DNA from: Cyanobacteriota bacterium
GTDB lineage: Bacteria > Cyanobacteriota > Cyanobacteriia > Leptolyngbyales > Leptolyngbyaceae
Assembly (NCBI GenBank): GCA_027482985.1
Contig: JAIXVO010000636.1
Coordinates: 1 to 7,487, forward strand
Reading direction: 5' to 3'
Length of the DNA stretch: 7,487 nucleotides
Shown: positions 1 to 6,500 of the stretch, piece after piece
Layout: each line of letters opens with the position of its first letter
Position numbering within the stretch: position 1 is the stretch's first letter
The notes under the pieces: generated by a model
What the model was told of the DNA's origin: nothing
The model's input: only the letters and a program-made list of their open reading frames with translations
The model's database searches: none
Program-made: the position numbers and the translations under genes

Positions 1-1
1 G

Positions 2-664
2 ATCGCGGTTTTGAATGGCGGTTTTTTTGATCCGCAGAACCAAAAAACGACTTCTGCCATTTTCCAGAATGGGCAACCTGTCGCTAAACCAGAAGACAAC
101 GATCGCTTGATGAACAATCCCGATCTGCTGCCTTACCTGGACAAAATTTTGAACCGGACGGAGTTTCGCCGCTATCAATGTGGGGCGCTAACGCAATACG
201 ACATTGTGCCGCGCCAAGCGCTGCCCCCCGCCGAGTGTCAATTGCAAGATGCGATGGGCGGTGGTCCCCGCTTGTTGCCCTTCCTCAATCTGCAGCCGGA
301 GGGCTTTTTAGAGGTGCAGGCGGGACAGGTGGTGCGAGATTCGTTGGGGCAAAATCAGCCCAATGCCCGCAGTGCGATCGGGATCATGCAGGATGGCAGT
401 ATCCTTTGGGTTTTAGCCACGCAACGTCCCGACGCGCCGCAAAATTCGGGACTGACGCTCACCGAACTGGCGGATTTCATGAAAAAAATGGGGGTCGAGC
501 AGGCGCTCAACCTGGATGGCGGCAGTTCTGCTAGCCTCTATTTTCAGGGCGAAACTTTCAATGGCAAGGTGAATGCAGCAGGTGAGGCGATCGCCCGTCC
601 GGTGAAATCCGTCTTGCTGGTCAAACGCCGCCCCAAACCAACGCCGCCCCCCGCCACCCCCTAA
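2..664 (+). CDS. Phosphodiester glycosidase (NAGPA-like) family protein, 3' part
   Basis: The reading frame is already open at the left edge, so the N-terminus is missing; 220 residues are visible. Family hallmarks appear in the expected order: AVLNGGFFDP at visible residues 2-11, a GGGP segment near residues 86-89, NARSAIGI near 121-128, and LTLTELADF followed by ALNLDGGSSASLYF, with DGG at about 172-174. This is the pattern of the phosphodiester glycosidase / DUF2233 family, whose animal member removes GlcNAc from a phosphodiester; the bacterial substrates are mostly unknown. Members are usually exported, but any signal peptide here is off the window. The C-terminus ends in a short basic, Pro-rich tail (KRRPKPTPPPATP). 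The gene converges on the pseudopilin gene with 6 bp between stops. The TTG at 11 lies inside the NGGFFDP motif and is not a start. The family call is firm; the substrate is unknown. Confidence 0.92.
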   Translation: MAVLNGGFFDPQNQKTTSAIFQNGQPVAKPEDNDRLMNNPDLLPYLDKILNRTEFRRYQCGALTQYDIVPRQALPPAECQLQDAMGGGPRLLPFLNLQPEGFLEVQAGQVVRDSLGQNQPNARSAIGIMQDGSILWVLATQRPDAPQNSGLTLTELADFMKKMGVEQALNLDGGSSASLYFQGETFNGKVNAAGEAIARPVKSVLLVKRRPKPTPPPATP

Positions 665-670
665 CCGGAC

Positions 671-1279
671 TTAAGGACAGGTGGTGGTATTGTTCCCCTG
701 GCTAATGGCACCGAGGAGACTTTCAACCCGAATGCAGCGGCGGTTTGTGGGGCGATTGCGGAGCGACACGGTGACAATATAGGGCAGTTGGCTGGGATTG
801 GCGGGAGCGAGTGCGGTCGCCACGACTGTCCCTTTGGGACTGAAGATAATGGCATCGCTGTTGGGATTGTTATCCGTGAGTTGGATTGTGCGGGGGGGAA
901 TGCTGCCCTGCCCGATCGACACCCAACCGCGCACCTGATTCTGGGCGATCGGGGTAATGGTCAGGTTGGGATTGAAGGCCGTGGTGACGGGCACGATCGC
1001 GAATTGGGGCGGGTCTGCCGCAAAATCAAACCGCACCTGGCGATAGGTGCCTGTCCGTTTGGCCTCTGCCTGTCCCAGCCGAATCGCCTGCTGCACCTGT
1101 TCATTCGCCCGATTCAAGCGCTGATTGGCGACAAAAGCGAACCACTGAGGAGCCGCGATCGCTGCCAGAATGCCGATGATGACGACAATCACCAGGGTTT
1201 CGATCAGGGTGAAGCCACGAGTGGGCGATCGCGGAATGAGCTGTGGCGATCGCGGGATGAGTTTTTGAGTGCTACCCAT
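671..1279 (-). CDS. GspH/FimT-type pseudopilin, last gene of the hps-like cluster
   Basis: A 202-residue prepilin-like protein. Residues 1-22 form a basic leader ending in TRG, followed by FTLIETLVIVVIIGILAAIA (23-42), the prepilin peptidase site with Glu at mature position 5 and the hydrophobic assembly helix. Next comes a typical FimT/GspH stretch (VANQRLNRANEQVQQAIRLGQ, about 50-70), then a beta-rich globular domain. The C-terminus contains RRCIRVESLLGAI and ends in TTTCP; Cys182 and Cys201 could form a disulfide, and this type of RC...LLGA ending is common in cyanobacterial members. The ATG at 1279 is supported by AAGGA eight bases upstream. It lies 68 bp after the hpsC-like gene and probably shares its transcript. 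A minor pilin or pseudopilin in the inner membrane and periplasmic filament is the likely role. By position it could be the HpsD equivalent, but I do not assign that symbol. The leader contains a duplicated heptapeptide. Confidence 0.88.
   Translation of the reverse strand: MGSTQKLIPRSPQLIPRSPTRGFTLIETLVIVVIIGILAAIAAPQWFAFVANQRLNRANEQVQQAIRLGQAEAKRTGTYRQVRFDFAADPPQFAIVPVTTAFNPNLTITPIAQNQVRGWVSIGQGSIPPRTIQLTDNNPNSDAIIFSPKGTVVATALAPANPSQLPYIVTVSLRNRPTNRRCIRVESLLGAISQGNNTTTCP
1220..1261 (-). repeat. In-frame 21-bp tandem duplication with HIP1 in each unit
   Basis: Two adjacent 21-bp units (1220-1240 and 1241-1261) agree at 16 of 21 positions. Each contains one GCGATCGC (1225-1232 and 1246-1253). 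In the pseudopilin leader they encode LIPRSPQ and LIPRSPT, so the duplication keeps the frame and lengthens the cytoplasmic leader by seven residues. Confidence 0.8.
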
Positions 1280-1286
1280 GCTGATG

Positions 1287-1291
1287 TCCTT
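1287..1291 (-). promoter_or_regulatory. Ribosome binding site of the GspH-type pseudopilin
   Basis: AAGGA on the - strand, with a 7-base spacer to the ATG at 1279. It supports that start and suggests that this gene is translated independently of the upstream hpsC-like gene, whose stop is 68 bp away. Confidence 0.7.
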
Positions 1292-1347
1292 CTAAATCTA
1301 ATGCGAGTATTCATGCAGTCCAACGATTGTTTGAGTCAGTTCCCAAC

Positions 1348-2448
1348 CTACTGTGGGGCTGGTTTTTTCTCGTAGCTGCCACGGGTCAGAATGCGAGTTT
1401 CCAGCTCAAAGGTTTGGCGGCTGGTGAGGCGCACCCCCGGTCGTCCTGCCGTATTCCCCCGAATAAACAGTGAAATTTCCTGATTGCGTCCGCCCGGATT
1501 ATTCGGAATCCCGGCTCCCCCACTGGTATCGATGCCGCCCCCCCGGACGCAGGCATAGAAACTGGTGCTGCCCATCGTGGGACTGCGGACAAAGGGCGGC
1601 AAGCGGGTCGATGGATCGGCAGGACAGCCCGTGGTCGTGGTACCCGCGATCGCGTTATTTGCCTGTCCGCTGCCGGTGGGTGCATCCACAAAATCGGTCA
1701 GCACGGGGGGATTGACGGTGGTACTGGGCACACCGACCGCCAAATTAGTGGAGCCATCTGGCAGCGTATTTTGGTTTTGCAAATTATTCCCCCGACTATC
1801 CAGCGGCCAGCCCAGGAAATTATTGTTAGTCAGGGTGGGATCAACCCAGCCCGTGTTGCGGGTGCCGTTGTCGTTAAATTGCGCCAGTTCATACCGCCGA
1901 ATCCGCGCCAGTCCGCGCCAATTCCCAGTGGGATTACTCGTATCCAGGTAATACACCACCAGGCTATAACTCCGCCGCGACAGACAAGGCACCCCATTAA
2001 TTGCCGCTGGGGGCGGGTCCGCATAAATTTGCGTGGCATTCGCCGCACACGCTTGAATCAACGTTTGCGGCAGTTCCGAGACCCGCCAAAACGCCACAAT
2101 AGGAACCGTCGTCGGAGCCGTATTCAGCAATCCCGGCACATAGTTCAACACCCCCGGACAACTAATCCCCGCTCCCGGCGTTCCCGCCCCCGTCAAGCAG
2201 CGCCCGTCATACACAAACACCGCTTCCCGCAACTCCGTCCCAATGTAATCCAGCGCCACTTTCATTTCCCGCTGCGTTTCCGTCCGGTTCTCTTCCCGCT
2301 GATTCAGTTGCAACACTTCCACCACCGCAAATAACAGCCCCCCAGAAATGATGCTGCCCATCACGATCGCCACCAGCAATTCAATCAGGGTAAAGCCCTG
2401 CTGACGGCGATCGCGCTGATTCAGTCGAGAGAGGAGGAAAGAGAGCAT
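1348..2448 (-). CDS. hpsC: HpsC-like hormogonium polysaccharide secretion pseudopilin (PilW/GspJ-type)
   Basis: A 366-residue protein from the ATG at 2448. The leader MLSFLLSRLNQRDRRQQG (1-18) is basic and ends in Gly; FTLIELLVAIVMGSIISGG (19-37) is the prepilin peptidase site and hydrophobic helix. A segment at about 50-81 (LNQREENRTETQREMKVALDYIGTELREAVFVYD, residues split here only for orientation: helix, then ALDYIGTELREAVFVYD at 65-81) matches what I know of HpsC-type cyanobacterial pseudopilins. The rest is a large beta-rich, Asn/Gly/Pro-rich domain with six cysteines (84, 97, 134, 155, 275, 300). It lies between the HpsB-like and GspH-like genes, which supports the name. The frame stays open upstream to an ATG at 2655, but that would add 69 mostly Pro/Leu residues read from a repeat tract, so the shorter start is preferred. 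No Shine-Dalgarno sequence precedes this ATG; the mRNA there is pyrimidine-rich. Confidence 0.82.
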   Translation of the reverse strand: MLSFLLSRLNQRDRRQQGFTLIELLVAIVMGSIISGGLLFAVVEVLQLNQREENRTETQREMKVALDYIGTELREAVFVYDGRCLTGAGTPGAGISCPGVLNYVPGLLNTAPTTVPIVAFWRVSELPQTLIQACAANATQIYADPPPAAINGVPCLSRRSYSLVVYYLDTSNPTGNWRGLARIRRYELAQFNDNGTRNTGWVDPTLTNNNFLGWPLDSRGNNLQNQNTLPDGSTNLAVGVPSTTVNPPVLTDFVDAPTGSGQANNAIAGTTTTGCPADPSTRLPPFVRSPTMGSTSFYACVRGGGIDTSGGAGIPNNPGGRNQEISLFIRGNTAGRPGVRLTSRQTFELETRILTRGSYEKKPAPQ

Positions 2449-2575
2449 GGGAGGAGAAGGGAGGTAGAGGGAGGGAGAGGGAGGTAAAGGGAGGGGGAGG
2501 GAGGGGGAAAGTGGGGAAGGGAGAGGGAGGAGTGGAGGCTTGGGGAGATGGAGGGCGGGAGGAAGTAGAGGGTGG
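2427..2575 (+). repeat. G-rich polypurine low-complexity tract, potential G-quadruplex region
   Basis: On the + strand this stretch is almost all G and A, with many runs of three to five G separated by short AG, TA or AA spacers, for example AGGGAGGTAGAGGGAGGG. It begins within the first codons of the hpsC-like gene and fills most of the gap upstream. It fits the G3+N1-7 pattern many times over and could also form triplex DNA. In the operon mRNA it appears as a C/U-rich leader directly before the hpsC start codon, with repeated CUCCC and CCUCC. It explains why all three - strand frames are open here: pyrimidine tracts contain no stop codons. Confidence 0.85.
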
Positions 2576-2633
2576 AGTGCAGGTTTCAGGGCTAAGGGTT
2601 CGAGGCCAGGCGCTAGAAGCAAAGTAAAGACTC
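2576..2633. other. Short non-repetitive spacer between the two repeat tracts
   Basis: This 58-bp segment separates the polypurine tract from the heptamer array. I see no convincing terminator hairpin, promoter or small gene in it. With its two flanking tracts it makes up the 255-bp gap between the hpsB-like and hpsC-like genes. Confidence 0.6.
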
Positions 2634-2703
2634 TTACCCATCCCCCATCCCCCATTACCCATCACCCATCACCCATTACCCATTACCCATCACCCATCAC
2701 CCC
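2634..2703 (-). repeat. Ten-unit heptanucleotide tandem array (STRR-like)
   Basis: Exactly ten 7-bp units in perfect phase. On the + strand they are TTACCCA, TCCCCCA, TCCCCCA, TTACCCA, TCACCCA, TCACCCA, TTACCCA, TTACCCA, TCACCCA and TCACCCC. The - strand consensus is TGGGTRA. The array touches the stop codon of the hpsB-like gene (2704-2706). It resembles the short tandemly repeated repetitive heptamers known from cyanobacteria, though I cannot place it in a named STRR class. Read in the transcript direction, GGG runs occur every 7 bases with 4-base or shorter spacers, giving a G-quadruplex pattern just after the hpsB stop. Most unit junctions form TGATG or TAATG, an overlapping stop and start. 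Confidence 0.93.
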
Positions 2704-3462
2704 CTAGCAATTCCCACTCGTACACACCGCCCGATAGTCCTGTAACGCTGTCCCAGTGTCCGATCGCACAATAGTCACTTGCAGAACGGCGAGGGGTTGG
2801 CGGATGGTGACACCGAGGCCGCTGCTGAAAGAGAGGCGAGCGGGGACGGGACTGAGTTGGCCGATGCCGTTGCGCAGTTGGGGAATGTCGGCGTAGACGC
2901 GGACACCCATCCGAAAGCCGGTGACGGGGACGCTGGTGCCAGCGGGTCCAGTGGTGCGGAAGGTTTGCACGAGGAAGTCGGAGACGCAATCGCCGTTGGT
3001 ATCGACGGGGAGGAGGGCATTGGTGGCGAGGCTGGTGCCCATATAGGTGTTGCAGGTGGGGTTGGCGGATTTGAGGCTAGCCGCGATGGTGCTGGGGGCG
3101 GGTACTGCGGTCAAGTTGGTGGTGACGCTGGTGGGCAGGTCGGCGGTGGTATAACTACCGCGCTCGACGGTGGTGCGGACGCGATCGACTTCGGCCTGAC
3201 CGAGTTGCAGGGCTTGTTGGGCGCGGCGTTGCTGGACGCGGGCGGCGGTGGACATGAACATGGGCGGGGTGAGGATCATCATCATGATGGAGGCGATGAG
3301 CATGGCGACCAAGATTTCGATGATGGTGAAGCCGTGGGGGGGGCGATCGCGGTGCTGTCCCCTAACCAGGAGGCGGAGGAGCCAGGTGGGTGGCTGGCTG
3401 GGTGGGGTGGGGCGATCGCGGCGGGGGCGCAGGACGACGAGTAAGCGGGCGGGGTCGGGCAT
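2704..3462 (-). CDS. hpsB: HpsB-like hormogonium polysaccharide secretion pseudopilin
   Basis: A 252-residue protein from the ATG at 3462. The leader is long (44 residues, very Arg/Pro-rich, ending RDRPPHG), followed by FTIIEILVAMLIASIMMMIL (45-64), the prepilin peptidase site with Glu at mature position 5 and the hydrophobic helix. The next segment, STAARVQQRRAQQALQLGQA (about 71-90), and FRMGVRVYAD (about 183-192) resemble HpsB-type cyanobacterial pseudopilins. Cysteines are at 137, 159, 247 and 252; the last is the C-terminal residue. VDTNGDCVSD (153-162) has the spacing of an Asp/Asn calcium loop. The start is chosen because GGAG lies ten bases upstream and because it follows the hpsA stop by 53 bp. 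The frame is open further upstream to 3717, but that part lies inside hpsA and is a shadow. The order A, B, C on one strand supports the name. Confidence 0.8.
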   Translation of the reverse strand: MPDPARLLVVLRPRRDRPTPPSQPPTWLLRLLVRGQHRDRPPHGFTIIEILVAMLIASIMMMILTPPMFMSTAARVQQRRAQQALQLGQAEVDRVRTTVERGSYTTADLPTSVTTNLTAVPAPSTIAASLKSANPTCNTYMGTSLATNALLPVDTNGDCVSDFLVQTFRTTGPAGTSVPVTGFRMGVRVYADIPQLRNGIGQLSPVPARLSFSSGLGVTIRQPLAVLQVTIVRSDTGTALQDYRAVCTSGNC

Positions 3463-3472
3463 GACCAAAAGA

Positions 3473-3476
3473 CTCC
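3473..3476 (-). promoter_or_regulatory. Ribosome binding site of the HpsB-like gene
   Basis: GGAG on the - strand with a 10-base spacer to the ATG at 3462. It lies in the 53-bp gap after the hpsA stop codon and is the main reason for choosing 3462 over upstream in-frame starts. Confidence 0.6.
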
Positions 3477-3515
3477 AATCAATCAGCAGGCAGACAGGGT
3501 AAAGATGCAAGCGAG

Positions 3516-6500
3516 TTACAGGCAGGGGACGGTCGCGGGGGCTTGGGCGAGCGTGCCGGATTTGGGCGCAGCGTTGAAGGCGGTACAGAGTTGGTTCATG
3601 AAGGCATCGCTGACAGGGAGTTCGGTATAGAATTCGTTGCGATTTTGGTTGGCGGTAATGAAGCGGGCGGCGGCGGGGCCAGCGGGCGCGAGTTGCAAGG
3701 CGGGGTCGTAACCCCATTGGCGGGTGGGGGGCCAGTAGTATTGCAGGCGTTCGACTCCGATTGGAGTGTCGGTAGGTTCCCAGGAGTCTTGGTCATAGGG
3801 ACCCGTGCCGTAGTTGCTGAAGTTGAGTTGCAGGAAGGCGCCGTTGATTTGCAAGGTGCGTCCGTTCCAGTCCTCTAACATGCGCGGGAAGTTATGGAGT
3901 CCGCCGTAGGATTGGTTGGCGCGAGAGGGCACGATGCCGTTAACGAGAATGGCATTCACCTGAGTTGGGGTATCGGCGGCGCGCATCCACTGCCCTGACT
4001 TACTGGTGTCGAAGCCTTGATAATTGGTATGAGGAGTGCTGCCAACGTACGACACTCCATTTCGGTCAACGAAAACAGGCGAGTTTGTGTCGTCTCCAAC
4101 CTGTTCACGCCTCCACCCTGTTGTAGTAAGCGGCAAGGGGCGATTCTGGTTAGTAAATGAGGTATTCCCGGTGCAGCCTGGCCCCCAGAGTCCGGTGGCA
4201 GTATTGTTGTACCTAGTTGCATTGGGGGTTAAAAAGGTATCTTCCAGACTGCCGTCACAGAAGGTATCGGACAGGATGTAGATGGCATCAGCGAGAATTT
4301 CGGAGGGTCGCCAGCGATCGCTGGCTGCCCGCGCAAAGTTCTGATCACGGGTACTGCGGCGATAAAACTGGTTGTAGTCGCCGTTCATCTGTTCCGTGAA
4401 TTCTTCCAGCCGACTGCCTGCCGTGTTGTCGCTGCCAGTTTGGTGGCGGTTGAAGTCGCCTTGAATATAGACCACATCATCGGAAATAAAGGACAGTCCT
4501 CGAATGTTATCGGTGGCGGGTACGCCCAGGGAATTGTTGCGTTTCACCTGAGAGCCATTGCGGAGGCGGAACCCATGCGGACGGCGATCGGGATCGGGAA
4601 TGTAGTCTACGGGTTTGACGGACATCGAAATCCCTTCTGGTGTGGTGACTTGTGCTGGATCACTCCCCGGTGAGGTGGTGGCGTTGGTTTGAGTGCCACT
4701 TGCCGGACGGGCGATCGCGTCTTCCCGCACCGCATCTTCTCGAAAGGCGTAGACAATCCCGCTCACAGGCAACCACGGACGATTGTTAGTGGCAGTACTG
4801 CCGACACTACGCAACATCCCCAGGTCAATATCCATGACGCGGGATGTCATCATTTCCCGTCCGTTGAAAATGGCGCGATCGAGGAATCCCACTGCGCGAG
4901 TTCCACCCGTTGGTCCCACAATCAGATTCGGAGAAACATTGGCATTCGCCACATTTTGCGGCGCAGAATTCGGCAAAACCCAATTACTGAAATTTGAGGC
5001 TTTAGGCTCAATCATCACCCCGATAAAATCGTTTGGTGAACTGCCGACAACATTGAAGGGTGTTGTATCTGCAACACTTGAAGTCGCTCCAATTTCCCTG
5101 TGTCTAATAATGTACGGCTCTGATTGAGGTTGAGCAGTACTTTCGTCGTAATTATGCTCCTGCTTTGGGAAGAGATAAAATAAGGCTGGATAACGTGGCG
5201 TACTTTCACAAAGAGCCATCGCAAGACCAACACGATGGCGCGCTTGTGCTCTTAGAGCCTGTGAGTTAGGGTTAGCTACGAGACTATTGTTGAGCGGGAA
5301 AATGGTTGGATCACAGTCTGTGGGAAAGTTGATGATTCCAATATTTCCTTCTAGATCAGCCGGAAAAGTTTTAGCCGGTTTATTAGGGTTGCTACTCATC
5401 CAGACGCTATTGCTTGTTCGCGGTGGCAACGTCTCTGTTCTGAACCCAAAAGTTCGATCGCGTTCAATTTGCATCCGATTAATTGCTGTTTGAAGTACTG
5501 CAACCAACTCATTTTTATTATTATTATTACCACCCCAATTAATGTTGGTATCAGTCAAAAGTGCATTAATAAAAGCTTCTGGGGGTAGCTTTGCGTAAGT
5601 ATTTGGACCATTATTGGGATTGTTGGGATTACTGGAGTCGAAGTAACTAGAAGTTGGATTACCCGTTTGGACGGTAAATGAATAATAAGCATTGGTAACT
5701 GGATTCTTAACCTCTCCGTTATTTCGTCTACCATCAATCAAGTCGAATAACTTGTTCCCCAACATTGCCAAACCGGGGTTGCTCCCATTTCCTTCATTAC
5801 TTCCATTTGTAAGGTCATAACCTTCCATCGTGTTGATGTTGTACGCCAGCATTCCCAAAGTACAGGCTGCTGTATGTAAGTTGGTTTTGTCAGCAGGGCT
5901 GAGATTGATATAGGCAACACCCCCATCAAGACGTGCGAGCGTGCGGCGTAATTCAGAGAAGTTGCCCCATGCGGTGAGGGTGGGATCAGGGCGAATTCGC
6001 CCGCTGACACTAGAGGGGGTGGCCGGGAATCTTCCCTCTGGATCACCAGCAAAATAAGCTAAATTTCGGAGGGCTTTGCCAAGAGGTTGCGTAGAAGTAA
6101 TTGCATTGGCAAAAGTCGTTTCAGTGACAGTAGCCGAAATAGGTGGATTGAATTCCCAACCGTTAGTACCATTACCCGTGAAAAAATCAGTAATGATTTT
6201 AGGATTTGGACTTCCATTAATTGTTTGTTCAGTAAACCGAATGCTATTTTGCAGAGTGGCGAGAGTCCCTGGGTGAGACGTGCTGGCTAAACACGCTGTG
6301 GGCATCAACCCACCCCCATTAGGATTGTTGGCGTGATAGATCGCACTTGCCTGGACTGCGGCTAAGTTATCTCGCAACATCCGACGTTGACGTTGTTCAT
6401 GGCTGATATTGGCATTGGGAGGATAGAGTGGGTCATTCACACCTCCCCAACCGAACGTGTTCCCCAGTTCTAAGCGTTGCCCCACAATCACGCGCAGCCC

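Larger units (their letters stand above)
587..4718. repeat. HIP1 octamers (GCGATCGC), ten dispersed copies
   Basis: Exact palindromic copies start at 587, 1155, 1225, 1246, 1646, 2407, 3343, 3412, 4314 and 4711. HIP1 is a hallmark of many cyanobacterial genomes. Five of the ten (1225, 1246, 2407, 3343, 3412) lie in leader-coding segments of the three pseudopilin genes. None occurs from 4719 to the right edge. Confidence 0.9.

Noticed and set aside
1295..1323. A promoter for the GspH-type gene: TTGGAC, 17 bp, TAGATT on the - strand
   Set aside because: Spacing is good but only 7 of 12 bases match consensus, and the predicted transcript start would fall on or past the AAGGA ribosome site. Co-transcription with hpsC is more likely.
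1771..2334. + strand open frame opposite the HpsC-like gene (187 residues, Arg/Pro/His-rich)
   Set aside because: The composition is typical of a shadow frame, and the opposite strand encodes a well-supported pseudopilin.
2597..2607. GGTTCGAGGCC resembling the T-loop of a tRNA
   Set aside because: No anticodon arm, D arm or acceptor stem can be built around it.
2449..2655. An N-terminal extension of HpsC from the ATG at 2655 with a Pro/Leu-rich segment
   Set aside because: The frame is open only because pyrimidine tracts lack stops, and its ATG is one of nine in the heptamer array. The ATG at 2448 gives a normal 18-residue prepilin leader.
2634..2703. CRISPR-like array
   Set aside because: The units are only 7 bp with no spacers, so it is a simple tandem repeat.
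2779..3444. Long + strand open frame opposite the HpsB-like gene (221 residues, Gly/Asp/Ala-rich)
   Set aside because: It is the complement of a G+C-rich coding region, has biased repetitive composition and no recognisable motif, while the - strand frame has a clear pseudopilin signature.
3463..3717. Upstream extension of the HpsB-like frame into hpsA
   Set aside because: It would overlap hpsA by about 200 bp with Arg-rich sequence and no prepilin logic; the ATG at 3462 has GGAG upstream.
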